This document shows positions 24,699 to 35,263 of a stretch of DNA of 64,000 nucleotides, one piece after another (the first letter of the stretch is position 1; each line of letters starts with the position of its first letter). The translations under genes were made by a program, and so were the position numbers. This stretch comes from Lonicera japonica (lineage: Eukaryota; Streptophyta; Magnoliopsida; Dipsacales; Caprifoliaceae), in NCBI GenBank assembly GCA_021464415.1, contig CM038468.1, positions 40,784,969 through 40,848,968 on the forward strand. Reading direction: 5' to 3'. Under the pieces are notes generated by a model. It had not been told where the DNA came from. It saw only the letters and a list, made by a program, of their open reading frames with translations, and ran no database searches.

Positions 24699-25991
24699 AT
24701 TCTATAATCTATATCAAAACCAATAAAGGGTAGAGGTTCACCTCATCAATCACCCGTAATATGACAATCTTTGGGCTTTTTGTATAAGTTTTTCCATTTG
24801 AGCAGCGATAGCTATCTGTATGCTTGCTTGCTTCAACCTATTAACACACTATTAAGTTGACACACGGGTGCGTAGACACAAGATGACAGGTAAACATTTT
24901 GCTTTGTGTAATAAGGTGCGACTGTGAAAGCGTTGAAAGGTTTTGGTTTCCTTGGAAGTGTTTTACATGGATTCTGGGTTAAAACTAGATGTGAGGTGGT
25001 TTTTGGATTCTTAGGAACAGAACAAAATGTGAAAAAAAAAAAAAAAGGAAGCTATAAAATGGAAGTTTGTCAGCAGTAACGATGGAAAATGTAGCATCTT
25101 GGTCATTTTCTATGAAAAGGATGCGCAGTTCAGCCCATAGCTTGTTCAAGAAATGATGAAAGACATAGAATTATTTAAAGGTCCAATACTTTTTCAAAGA
25201 CCTCAACTTATTATTGTAAATATGTAATGGACGAGGGATCATATTCTTTCTCAAAGCTTTTGTTGTCTAATCGTGTTAGTTGTGCTAAGAAATTTCCCTT
25301 TTTAAGATTTTATTACAATCTATATGTGCAGTATGAAGATTTAAATCAACTATGCAATGACCCGAGAGCCAGGGCTGCCGTCTTGGCTGACATGGATGCC
25401 CTTGGAAGAGCAGCTCAGGTACTCCCCATTCTCTGAAAATTCCTTTTTCATTTCGGTTAAGTTTGGTAACTTATGGAAATAATTTAATTCCGTGGAACTA
25501 TTTTTCATTGTAAGATTTTCCATAGAAGACAAAAATTGATACAAGAAATTGATTCCATGGAAAGTATGGCAATGAAATGCCACTGGAGTGGATAACATGG
25601 AATCTTAAGAAAAAAATTCCATAGAAAAAAAGTGTTATCGAACACACCCTTAACTTTTTCTTGTAATTAACATCCTATACAGCTGAGAGGGTTTGAATTT
25701 GCGAAATCCGTGACTTTGGTGCTTGAACCTTTCACAATGGAGAACGGTCTCCTCACTCCAACATTTAAGGCAAGTATTAGTCCTTTTTAAACCTAATTAC
25801 AAGATTTGCAGTATATGAACTGACAATGACTCGCTTCCACTTTATTATGTACACATGTTTATTTATTTATTTTGGGGGGGTGGTACTTACAGGTGAAGAG
25901 ACCTCAAGCAAAGGCATATTTTCAGAAAGCAATAGCTAACATGTACGCAGAACTCTCAAACTCGGATCCTTCCCTGAAGAAAAATTTGTGA
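13919..25991 (+). CDS. LACS6: Peroxisomal long-chain acyl-CoA synthetase, LACS6-type
   Basis: It activates fatty acids to acyl-CoA (ATP to AMP + PPi) for peroxisomal beta-oxidation. Exons: 13919..14036, 17025..17085, 17169..17246, 17382..17453, 17862..17943, 18358..18463, 18557..18633, 19121..19165, 19296..19382, 20019..20108, 20251..20330, 20448..20541, 21661..21749, 21856..21944, 22512..22641, 22749..22867, 23212..23335, 23482..23568, 24366..24469, 24559..24644, 25332..25418, 25683..25769, 25893..25991. These sum to 2091 nt, 696 residues, close to the usual 700. A PTS2 lies at residues 9-17 (RLQAIQNHL). The AMP-binding P-loop [11 protein letters not shown] starts at 263, EGYGMTE is at 441-447, GWLHTGDIG starts at 522, and [20 protein letters not shown] follows. 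The C-terminus is LKKNL with no SKL, so LACS6 rather than LACS7. Oddities: introns 5 and 22 have GC donors, and the residues before EGYG are CFGCWVL where I recall CFGGRVT. Several introns carry MITEs. Confidence 0.95.
15541..15698. mobile_element. Stowaway-like MITE remnant in LACS6 intron 1
   Basis: The right end is TTAATTTGGGACGGAGGGAG followed by TA, the usual Stowaway end. The left side has the partner motif TGTCCCATATTAAGAGTA but has lost the CTCCCTCC tip. The inside includes CATAATCAATGTACCAAA, shared with the remnants at 16.4 and 19.8 kb. Confidence 0.65.
16398..16600. mobile_element. Stowaway-like MITE remnant in LACS6 intron 1
   Basis: The left end after TA is CTCCCTATGTCCC, followed by CAATTAAGAGTCCACTATTCC. 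The internal CATAATCAATCTACCAAA block and GAAATTAGTGC block match the 15.5 kb copy. The right end has decayed beyond recognition. Confidence 0.65.
17474..17762. mobile_element. Unclassified MITE in LACS6 intron 4
   Basis: The left end has GGCGTTTGTTTTCCTTCTGAATTCTGAAT. The right end, reverse complemented, has TGTTCGTTTTGGTTAAAAATTCAGAAGT. The TIRs are imperfect but clear. A CTA triplet precedes the left end and follows the right end, which may be the target duplication. Confidence 0.5.
18011..18293. mobile_element. MITE with long TIRs in LACS6 intron 5 (family B, copy 1)
   Basis: The left arm has TTGACCCCTATTGTTAATGC then AAAATTAGACTTACCCCA. The right arm, reverse complemented, has TTGCCCCCTGTTCTTAATGC then GAAATTAGACTTGCCCCA, an inverted match of about 45 bp. 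The two arms nearly fill the intron that starts with a GC donor. Confidence 0.65.
18890..19050. mobile_element. Related, shorter family B element in LACS6 intron 7
   Basis: It contains TTTGCACCTTATTTTATATGC then AAAATTAGACTTGCCCCTAGTTTTCA, near-identical to the arm of the element in intron 5, and the same GGGGGAATC-CAAAGA-TTA centre as that copy. The right arm is poorly preserved. Confidence 0.55.
19771..19937. mobile_element. Stowaway-like MITE in LACS6 intron 9
   Basis: The left end after TA is CTCCCTCCGTCTCTAATTAAGAGTC. The right side has GTGGGACTCAAATTTTGAGATGAGG before TA, a decayed mirror of the left. It shares CATAATCAATGTA with the intron 1 remnants. Confidence 0.7.
20567..20645 (+). 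repeat. Small tandem duplication just after LACS6 exon 12
   Basis: Two copies of a block of about 40 bp, TTCTACTTC(C/G)AATATGTACTC ... AGTAATTTCATTTG. The first copy has two extra bases. It lies 25 bp into intron 12. Confidence 0.85.
20689..20980. mobile_element. MITE in LACS6 intron 12
   Basis: The left end GGGTAATAAAGGATAGGATAAG and the right end, reverse complemented, GGGTAAGAGAACGGGATAGGATAAA form imperfect TIRs. Inside (about 20877-20897) is a perfect hairpin, CTTATCCCAC-C-GTGGGATAAG. Target duplication not resolved. No coding capacity. Confidence 0.6.
22893..22960. mobile_element. Stowaway-like end in LACS6 intron 16
   Basis: GACTCTTAATTTGAGACAGAAGGAG followed by TA is a typical right end, with CTCCCAAAAAGGAACGTG before it. 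Only one end survives. Confidence 0.5.
23369..23441. repeat. Compound microsatellite (GTGA)n-(GT)n-(GA)n in LACS6 intron 17
   Basis: About ten GTGA units run into GT and then GA repeats, starting about 35 bp after the exon 17 donor. The Leu-Thr-His-Ser run on the opposite strand comes from this repeat. Confidence 0.95.
24090..24260. repeat. Short inverted and direct repeats in LACS6 intron 18
   Basis: TTTAGTGACAGTTATCCATCACCAA is followed about 40 bp later by TTTAGTGACAGATAACCGTCACCAA. Each contains an imperfect GTGAC...GTCAC inverted pair. Such motifs occur near ends of some plant DNA transposons; no boundaries seen. Confidence 0.45.
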
Positions 25992-26240
25992 CAAACAGTG
26001 GAGAAAAAGAGTACAGAATTACGCCCCAGAAATTCCCTTTTCTGGGGAATTGGGTAGTCATGCTTGGTAAGGGACTGTTGTAGGCTGTTGTAGCTTTACT
26101 CACTTGTTATACCATATGGTACTTCTTTTGGTTCTTTCTTTTTAATTTTGTTTTCCCAAAAGAAGAAAAAAATAGGGGGAAATAATTGATTCATTCATAT
26201 TGGAGTTGTCAGTCAGTGAAACATTTACATGTATGGTGCC

Positions 26241-26246
26241 AATAAA
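26241..26246 (+). terminator. Likely poly(A) signal of LACS6
   Basis: AATAAA lies 250 bp after the stop and before TTTCATGTTGTATTTTATAA. It is the only canonical signal seen before the convergent gene begins. Confidence 0.55.
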
Positions 26247-26472
26247 ATTTCATGTTGTATTTTATAATTATAGATGATATTACTGTTTACAAATGCAATT
26301 GAAGTAATAGATTAACTTTTGTTCCAAAGTTTTAGTTGGTTTATGATAATATTATCTCCTCAAAAGCACACTTGCAATCGTGGTGAGATTTCAACTTAAG
26401 GAACTCAAGGTTCGGGTGGGAGTTGTGTAACACTGAAACACACCCGCACTCAAAAGTGTACCATTTCTTCTC

Positions 26473-26478
26473 TTTATT
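26473..26478 (-). terminator. Likely poly(A) signal of the blue copper protein gene
   Basis: The + strand TTTATT is AATAAA on the - strand, about 176 nt after the stop. With the LACS6 signal this leaves about 200 bp between the two convergent 3' ends. Confidence 0.45.
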
Positions 26479-26653
26479 CACATAGTTTAGGAAGCAACTC
26501 AATAAAATTAAGACAATTTGAAAAATTATCCAGGCAAAACAACATCTAACTGAAGTCAAAATTAGAAAATGCAGTAAACAGTCATACATTATGCTATCTA
26601 GATAGGGTATGGATTTGACAATAGAAATTTCTGGAATGGAAAGCGAATACAAA

Positions 26654-29037
26654 CTACATATAAAATTTTGCAATAACAACCATAGCCAACCCAAGATTGG
26701 CAAGGAACCTAGAGGCATGCATTGGAGTTGCTTCACTTGGAGTAGGCGGGGGCACCATAAGTGGAGGACCTGAGGGAGAGGGCATTGGTGATGGGGTTGA
26801 AGCCATTGAAGAAACAAGGAGCACGTTGATGTCAACCTTCTGTCCAATTTGGCAATGGCCCGGGGTACCACAGAGAAAGTAGTGGTGGCCACCAGTGGTA
26901 ACGGTGATTGAGTCATTCCCTGTCGTGTAGGTTGCGATAGGGGCAGAAGAATTGCATGACTTGTATGCGGCATTTGTTACTTGCATCACATTGTGGAACA
27001 TTGTAATATACGTAAAAACTGGTCACAACATAACGCAAATATTTATTGTTAGATGTTAACCTGGCAAACTTCAGAGAAAATTAAAAGAACTAAGATTTTG
27101 CGGTAGATTGTTAATTTGATTTGTGTAGAAATCTTTTTCAGTTGTCACAGATCTTGGACAGAAAAAGTAAAGGGTGAATGAGATGATGTCAAAAGTTAAC
27201 TATTAACCCTTTTTTCGCGGTGTTTTTATTTTTTTTCCAAGCAATGAATAGATTTAAATGGTTTTAAGAAAAATAAAGAAATAATGAAGTTCGACTCTTA
27301 GCGCTCAGTATAGATTTATACTTTTAACCATTTGGACATAAACACGGATCTAACCCTATTTCATTTTTAAGAATTTGCTTCAATGACAATGAAACTTTAC
27401 CTTCATTATTTTCACGTAAAGAACAAATGCCATATATAGTTGAGCAATAAGAACACAATGGTGGAGAGTGGGTGGTGGCTATTAAATGTGAATCTCCCCA
27501 AGAAGACCAGCATGGGCCAGCCACAAACCCAGGCCCACCCATCATAGCAAGTGGGTTTGGTGCCTATTTACAGTCCCCCATTAATATTTACACATGGCAG
27601 ATAAGATTCCACGTGTCATTCGTGCTGCCACAAAAGCCCTATGTGTAGATACTGCATAAGGCTCTGCAGTGGTATTAATCAGTGGACATACAACCAAGCT
27701 TTTTGACCCGATCCTATAAAATTGTTATTACAATAGTTTTGAAATCGATTTAGTGTTCCTATAATTAATTTTTAGTATTATTAAAATAATGTTTGATAAA
27801 AAACAACTATACACTACGAAGAAGAATTAGTTAAAATACTCGAAAGGTTAATTCGAATACTCCATAAAATACCACCCGAATCAAAATAAAAAATTTAATC
27901 AGTGGACATGGTACTTGTTACCCTCTGCCACTTGTTGAGCAAACTCTGTTAGGAAAAGTAGGATTTTAATATCTTCTTTAGCATCTTAGGAAATTGAGAT
28001 GATTGATGTGAAAATGAAGCACCTAATAGGGTACCAGATTTATTGATTGTATTCTTGTCAGGATTAACATTATTTTGTCTATTAGTCAATTTAAAAGTGA
28101 GAGACTTATTAATTTTTACAAGAGGATTAATAAATATAATTGCTGTTTTGACCTGTATAAATAAATCTCACTTCAACTTTTTTTGCTTTTCCACTTCTTA
28201 AATTCCATTAACACGTGTTGCATGTTGGTTGCAAATTAGCACAACTAATTAAGTCTTAGAGATTCAAAACTTCTCCAAAGCTTAAACTGTTTTTATTTTT
28301 ATTTTTTGAGGGCATTGTGCAATGTATAGTTCGTGTAAACGACGTAACAGATAATCTTGCATAGCATAATGTTGGAAAAATTAATATAAGGTAATGTGAA
28401 AAAAATATTAAGTAAGTGCAATTGAGAACGTTAGATGAACATTTAAATATTCATATTAGTAAATACTAAATACTGAACTCGAGATCATTAAATTGTGGAA
28501 AGATTGATGAGTCATGTAGGTAAATGGCAAAGGTTTGTTTGAGTCCTTGGAACATCAGATCTACTTGTGTACTGTTTTTATTTAAAAAAAAATTAAAAAT
28601 GCCAATAATCATGTAAACGACTATAGTGCTAATTGACATTAGAAATTGTAAAGCATCTGATGTTCAATTCCGACCTTGTAATTAAAAAAAAATTGAGGAA
28701 TTGGAAAGAGGAATCACAACCCCAATAACCCAACATAAACACTAAAATGAAAAGGAAAAAAAATAGTTCATCAAAAAAAAAATCCAAAATATGTGGAGAG
28801 AGGGAGAGAGATTTGGGAAGAAGAATAAAAGACTTAACTGAGAGTATCACCAACATGAAAGGTATTAGCATCAGCCAACTTCTGGTAATCAATGTTGCCG
28901 ATGGTTGTCCAACCAGCAGGGCCTCCTACCTTGTACACTGCTGCATTACCCACTTGTACTTTGAGCAAAACAAACACCATCATTGCACAAAACACACCCA
29001 AACCTGACCTCTTCTCCATACCCATCACCATTTCCAA
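26654..29037 (-). CDS. Stellacyanin/mavicyanin-like blue copper protein (phytocyanin), likely GPI-anchored
   Basis: Two exons, 29037..28839 and 27018..26654, are joined across a 1.8 kb intron in phase 1; 564 nt, 187 residues. Residues 1-31 are a signal peptide (LGVFCAMMVFVLL core). The plastocyanin-like domain starts AVYKVGGPAGWTT and reads GDTLIFTYITMFHNVMQV over the junction. Copper ligands are His75, Cys116, His121 and the axial Gln126 (CGTPGHCQIGQKVDINV), so it is of the stellacyanin type. Cys88 and Cys122 should form the disulfide. A Pro/Ser-rich stretch (about 136-160) and a hydrophobic C-terminus (about 170-187) suggest arabinogalactan-type glycosylation and a GPI anchor. The family binds one copper in the apoplast and is thought to transfer electrons; the partner is unknown. 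The usual Asn after FxY is Ile here. It is convergent with LACS6 and in tandem with STP13. Confidence 0.9.
27019..28838 (-). other. Single intron of the blue copper protein gene
   Basis: The donor on the - strand is GTTAAG and the acceptor is GACCAG. The intron is long for this family. It holds a G-box core, CCACGTGTC (about 27610-27618), and otherwise AT-rich sequence. I see no gene or clear transposon in it. Confidence 0.7.
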
Positions 29038-29375
29038 TGTCTCTCTTTGCTTTCTGTATACTCACTATTACTCTTACTCAAATCTAGACAGAGAGAGAGA
29101 AAGAGAGAATTGAAGGGCCCTGAATTAAGAAGGTATGTCAGTTTTTGTAACAGTTTTGGCAGTACACTCACCAAGTGGGCATGTTAACTTTAAAAGCCTT
29201 GATAAAAGGCCAGGTAAGCTTTGTTTTTTCAAATAAGGACAGCATGCATCAAGTCCTTTTTTATCAACTGGCATTTATTGGTACAGGTGGAGACTCTTAC
29301 TCAGAACTTCCGGGGTAAATAAGTGTGAGTTGGTCGACATTAACTTGGTTGGTCCCGGTGGCTGTGAGTGTAATA

Positions 29376-29381
29376 TTTATA
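29376..29381 (-). promoter_or_regulatory. Possible TATA box of the blue copper protein gene
   Basis: - strand TATAAA lies about 340 bp before the ATG, just inside the MITE at 29402. A CT-rich leader lies at about 29080-29110 on the - strand. The long distance makes this weak. Confidence 0.25.
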
Positions 29382-29401
29382 AGCTGCTCCATATAAAATT
29401 A

Positions 29402-29647
29402 GAGTGGGATTATTCACACCTCAATTTTTTGTGTAACATTTATGTATTGACTTAGTACAATAAAGTAGAGTATGTGTGTATTGATTCGGTACAATAGGGC
29501 ATAATATGTGCACATTATTAAGTACTGAGTTAATGTATTTTTTTTTTGTTTTCAACAATAATTCGGTCATATTACACTGTCTAAATGATCACATATTCGA
29601 CCCAAAGAGGGTTGCAGAGAGATATGGAGTATGTCAATAGCCCCACC
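29402..29647. mobile_element. MITE, 246 bp (family A, copy 2)
   Basis: The left end GAGTGGGATTATTCACA and the right end, reverse complemented, GGTGGGGCTATTGACA are flanked by TTA (29399-29401 and 29648-29650). The inside shares GGTACAATA and GAGTATGTG motifs with the 235 bp element at 12257. It sits between the blue copper gene promoter and the STP13 3' end. Confidence 0.65.
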
Positions 29648-29999
29648 TTAAAATTATTATAACATTAGTGTTCTGGCTTTCAAATTTGGCTAGATTTTAT
29701 GTAATTTGTTAATCTATGGATTTTAATAACATTAGAAGAAAATTCAATGCAAGACTACCAAAATAAATTTCATATATATATATATGATAACAGTATAACA
29801 ATTCTTTTTGTTCCTTTTCTTCATAGGGTAATAAAATACTGAAGGCATAAAACTGCATTGCTTTACAAATACTGTAATGTTTTAAAAAATTGCTTAACCA
29901 CACTCACACTGATGCATTAGACCTACTCTAGTAATTAATGTATTATAGAATTTTCACAAGTACTTTCAGCTGCAATAAACATATGTTTCCTCTATCTCC

Positions 30000-30005
30000 T
30001 TTATT
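30000..30005 (-). terminator. Possible poly(A) signal of STP13
   Basis: - strand AATAAA about 57 nt past the stop. This is close for a plant 3'UTR, so a downstream signal may be used instead. Confidence 0.3.
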
Positions 30006-30061
30006 TTTCATATGTAAATTCCCAACAAAATCTTCTGTTAACATAACAAATCTTCCCAATT

Positions 30062-33000
30062 CTACAACTGAGAAACTGGATTAAACCCATTTGAATGCCC
30101 ATTTTCCTTTGCATCGCCCACATTATTATTATTATGATGATCATCATCATCATCCATAAACCTCTTCCAAAGCCAATGCCGCTTCCACACCCGCTCCGTC
30201 ATCTCCTCTATCGGAATGTTCTTCGTCTCCGGAACCAGAAACAACACGAAAAACGACATTATGAAAACCCACCCAGAAAAGAACAGAAATATCCCGTACT
30301 TGAAATGGCAGAGCATGGACAAAAATGCCTGCGCAATCACAAACGTGAACAACAAATTCACGCAAACTGTCACACTTTGCCCCGCCGACCTGGTCTCGAG
30401 GGGGAAAGTCTCGCTCGGGATTAACCACCCAAGCGGGCCCCATGACCAGGCAAAGGCCGAGACGTAGACGCAGATCATGACCACGACAAAGATGGCGAAG
30501 CCCTGGCTCAGGTTGTCAGAGTTGTCCTTGACCTTGAGGCCGAGGACTATGGCAATGATGACCTGGGCCACGAACATTTGGACCCCGGCTTCCAGGAGCA
30601 GGATGCGGCGGCCGAGCTTGTCCACGGAGTAGATGGAGACGACTGTGGAGACAACGTTGACAGCTCCAGTGATCACTGCAGAGTATAAGGCGGCGTCATT
30701 ACCGAAGCCGAGGGTGTTGAAGAGGACCGGCGCGTAGAACATTATGGCGTTGATTCCTGTGCATTGCTGGAAGATCTGTTTGTTTCATTCGGATTAACAA
30801 AAACAAAATTAGTTACAACATCCAACATTCTCAATGTATTCCTGCAAATTAACTTGTATACTATACTGGATGTAGAAACTGAGAAAAACAAGTTGCCAAA
30901 CGAAACGGAATTGACACAAAGTTAATTAATTTTTTTTATTTGAATCCAAACCAATTGCTTATCAAAAAGTAAAACAATTGTTTTTTCACTTATTGTCCCG
31001 GTCAACCAAACAACCATACAGCAATGTATTTTTACAAATATAGAAAAATACTTTATACTCTTATAATAACTAACCTGTAAGGCTACTGCAATGATTAGTT
31101 GCGGGCGATTCCTCCGCATGAGAAGATTCCTGAAAGGGTGTTTAACTGCTTTGGCGATACGGCTAGCCTCAACAATCTCCAAGTACTCTGGTTCTATGTT
31201 GTCAATGCCTCGTATCCTTTTAAGCACTGCTTTGCCTTCTTCATGGTGTCCGCGCTCGATAAGACTGTTAGGGGTGTCGACCACGAACAAGGCTCCGACC
31301 GTTAGTAGGGCTGCCGGAACTCCGGCCAATCCGAGGGATACCCTCCAACCCCATCCTCCTTCAATTCTGTTGTTTAGCATATTCATAAATTATGATCAAC
31401 AAAATGTACAATTATGATACATGAATCAACTAAACTAACATGTAAATGATTTGTTTTTTTTACATTTTTAAAAAATAATTTTATTACTGAAATATAATTT
31501 CTTAAAATTTACAAGCATTATTATTTGAAAAATTGTAAAAAATAAAGTAGCACAATAGTGGGGCTACAAGTGCACAAGCCCCTTGGACTAGAAAAGTCAC
31601 ATTATGAGACTCATGAACATTAAAATTAAATTAGTGGGACCATGCATTTAGTCTGATTTTGAACACTTGATGTTAAATCTTTAATGTCAACAGTCAAAGA
31701 GGATGACAAGCCAAAAGAAAGAAAGTCAACAAAACACCATTATTTGAGCTATACTATACTATAATTTATTTATTTGTTCCTTGATGCTAAATAATACATT
31801 TGTATTATTTGATCAAACACTATTTTATATTATTAATATACTTTATCAAGTATAATATTGTGCGTGTTAGATTTGCCACGTCTTTCTAGTTTACATCAGT
31901 GACGAAGCTAATAAATTTCTATGCTAATTAATATTATATTAAATAAAGAGAGACTTACTTGGCAGTGCCATAATTGACAAGGTTGGCAAATAAAATTCCA
32001 ATGGTGACATTAAGTTGGAACAATATGTTGAGCCCTCCTCTTATTCTTGTGGGTGCTATCTCTGATAAAAACAGAGGTACTGCCTGCAAAATATAATCCA
32101 TCCATTAAAAAATTTGTGTGTAATTAAGCCTGGGTCTAACATGGCAAATAAAATCATTTTACTTTCAAGAACAATCAAGACTTTTCTTAACAATTTTCTA
32201 ACTTTCCAACTTAAAAGTTAATTGAGCTACACAACTGGAATTAGTCTGGTCCCCTTTTAATTGTAGTTAGAGGCATTGTAAATTGTTTTTAACAAAGTTT
32301 GAACGATACCAACTCTTATGAAAAATACGTCGATAGTGATATGTGAGTTATAATTCATCGGTTATTATTTGAGATGACTAACGGTCATATGCCATACCAT
32401 ATACTATATATCTTTCCGTGTAAATTAAGAATTCATTTCTCTTTTTATTTTCAAAAAAGAAAGAGGGAATAGTGCGTTAGCTAGTTTGAGACTATAACAC
32501 ATTGATTTTGGACCACTAATCTTGAATTGGATAAAGAGAGGGAAAGCCACACATTCGAATACTAGAAATCTTAGCGATATGAACTATATTAAATATTTAT
32601 GGAACTTTTATTTGTTTTATTTTTCTTCAAAAGGATAATCAATCAAAAAGAAAGAGATGAGCACACAAGATCCTCAAGTTCATATATCATTACCCGTGAA
32701 TGATATATCAATCCAAAGGTATTAACTTTCCTAGAAAAGTGAATTTACATGGAAAATTGGGCGTGCATGGATATATGACTTTTCAAAAAGGACAAAAAAA
32801 GAAAAAGCTATAACAAAAAAAAAGGTTAAAATATAAACGCTTAAGTGATAAAAAATACAGTGTTATAATTTTCAAGATAAATTTAAATTTTAAGATTATT
32901 AGGATTCAAAAGAGGTGATTCTAGCTCCTAAAAAAATAAAGTAATGGTTTTAAGTTCAAAATGACAATTTATATGCGCCTTTAAACCTGAGGAAATAATA

Positions 33001-35097
33001 TTTTTTGTGAAGCGAATAACGTAAAATCTAGGTTAAATTAATTTCTACAAGACTAAAAAATGCAATAAAGTCAATTGATTGTTACAAGAGAATCAAATAA
33101 TTCCACAATTAACTAACCAAGCCAAAGCCCAAGTGATGCACAAGTTTCAACTTTCAACAACTCAATGCCTAGAACAATGTTTTGTGAAATTCCAAAAATA
33201 CCCTTTTATTAAAAAGTATAGATTAAACTTACTTGATTAGCAAAACCAACTCCGCATCCAAGTAAAATCCTACCAGCAATGAGCATGGCAAGGTCTTGAG
33301 CTGCAGCATTTAGTACAACTCCAATTATGAAAAATACACCAGCAATTAACATGGTGAGTCTCCGGCCGAGCCGCCTCGTCGTGTACGAAGCGAAGAAAGT
33401 CGCCGTCAATCCAGCCAGATATAAAGATGATGTAAAAAGCTGGAGCCCTTGATTATCGTATTTACAGTAGTTGCTGTCATCTGCTCCGGCCTGTGTCCTC
33501 CGGTACACCACCGGGAAGAATTTTCTCAAGAAATCCGGCATTGATGTAACACCACCTATTTAAAAATAAATATCACCAATGAAAATAATGCATTAATTAA
33601 ATGAAAATAATAATAATTTTTTCTTCATACAATTCAACTAATGAGAAAATAAACCTTGTACATCGATCTTAGCACTAAAATTGTAATTTTCTTCTAATTA
33701 AAGATTCATTAGGCTCAAGAAAAAGTATTTTTCATTTAAATAAAAAAAATTGAAACATTTTTTTTTTGGTATATCATGAATAAAATATTTCGACTATGCA
33801 ACTATATATAACCAAATATTTTATCAAGAAAAATTACTGAAATAACCTTACGTACATCATAAAACTATTTAATTTTATTAATCTTGACAAATATTATTTA
33901 AAGAACTTCGTCCCTTTTTTGCAACTATATATAAAGACAAGCCACCATCCAATTTTAATGGAATGGAACCCACCGGCCTCCTTAGCTGGAGAGTGATTTC
34001 GTCACGGTTATTGGACCTTTTGAATCTTTCTTTTAATTGTATATTGTTTCTTGAAGTTCCTCAAAATCTCCTCGGATTAATTTAAAATAAAATCACGTGA
34101 ATTCCGAACTTAAAATCTATGGGCTACCATAAATCAATGAAGATTTTCTTCAAACCAAATCTCATTTTTTAAAAAAACAAATCTCAATTTGTAAAAAGAA
34201 AGAAGGAAAAAAACAAGATTCAAGGACCACATGTAATATCATATTATATTTAATTAACAATATTAATGTAAAAAGTTACTTGTAAATTTACAAACATGTT
34301 CAAAGAGAGTAAAATTATAATATATATACAAGTGTACGATATAGAGTGAGAATTCCACTAGGTTAATTGAATCTATACTATCATAAAATAGAAGCGAGTA
34401 GAAGCAGTTATGAAATTTTTGATAATTTTTTTTTTATTTTACTCTTGTTATTTTTATTTTGAGCAACATATGTAATTGACTAAACTCGAAACGCCAACTT
34501 AAAAGTTGAAAACACAATTTCTAACCACTTAATCATCAATAATTATATGTTGAATTTTACACGTACATATATGGGAATAGAACGTGCACACGTATTGAGT
34601 GAGCACCCATATCAAGTTTGTAAAACTTCAACATAAAGTTAATATCGTGTTTGGTGAGCCGAACTTAGCTAATAATTGTCATACTTCCTACTTCTTTCAC
34701 GTTTATCCACTTATTGGATTTTCAATTTTCTTATTCGAATAAGCTTCTTATTACCAATTAATTCAGTTACTATATTTTATATCTTTGGATAATGTAACCA
34801 AAATTCAAACAGACGACTTTCGACTCACTTGATAAAACACGATCATATTATCCCAAAAAATAATTATATACACATACGCACATATATATATATATAAAGA
34901 CGATATTGCGCACATATATATATATACACATACGCAGGGGGGAAAGGTTGAGAATAAAGACCTGAAACACCAACATCGTAACCGAACATGAGGCCACCGG
35001 TGGCAGCCATTATGCAAGAGATGATAACAATAGGAGTGATCTTCGCCTCGAACTCCGTTCCACCGGCACCCGGTGCCGCCAGTCCTCCGCCAGTCAT
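30062..35097 (-). CDS. STP13: Sugar transport protein 13-type H+/hexose symporter
   Basis: Five exons, 35097..34962, 33555..33233, 32083..31959, 31366..31075 and 30775..30062, give 1590 nt and 529 residues; Arabidopsis STP13 is 526 as I recall. It is a 12-helix plasma-membrane MFS transporter that takes up glucose and other hexoses with protons. Seen: N-terminal [28 protein letters not shown] (first helix), [14 protein letters not shown] loop with the cysteine of [58 protein letters not shown] (295-308), [24 protein letters not shown] (404-421) and [11 protein letters not shown] (474-484). All introns are GT-AG with matching phases. The C-terminal tail has D5-H2-N4 (500-510). In Arabidopsis and wheat (Lr67) this clade is tied to stress and pathogen response; that is family knowledge. 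It is tandem with the blue copper gene. Confidence 0.96.
30123..30160 (-). repeat. Coding trinucleotide repeat in the STP13 C-terminal tail
   Basis: (GAT)n, (CAT)n and (AAT)n runs on the - strand encode D5-H2-N4 at residues 500-510. The length is a multiple of three and the frame stays open to the stop at 30062. Confidence 0.9.
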
Positions 35098-35255
35098 TCT
35101 TACCCTAGTGTATACGTGAATATATTACTAATTATATATATCTAATGTAGTGGATCAAGATGAGTTATTAACGAGAACAAGAGAAGGAGGAGAAGAAAGA
35201 AAGAGTAGTAAGATGAGGAGTTGTCAATGGAAAGAGTTTACTAGTTTTAGAGGGG

Positions 35256-35263
35256 TTTATATA
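35256..35263 (-). promoter_or_regulatory. Likely TATA box of STP13
   Basis: - strand TATATAAA (within CTATATAAACCCC) lies about 160 bp before the ATG and is followed by a CT-rich leader on the - strand (about 35165-35220), a common plant arrangement. Confidence 0.6.

Noticed and set aside
26341..26973. 210-residue open frame on the - strand
   Set aside because: It overlaps exon 2 of the blue copper gene in another frame, and its sequence has no family signature. The cupredoxin frame has all copper ligands.
30095..30467. Open frames on the + strand over the STP13 last exon
   Set aside because: Shadows of the long, conserved transporter exon; composition is that of antisense coding DNA.
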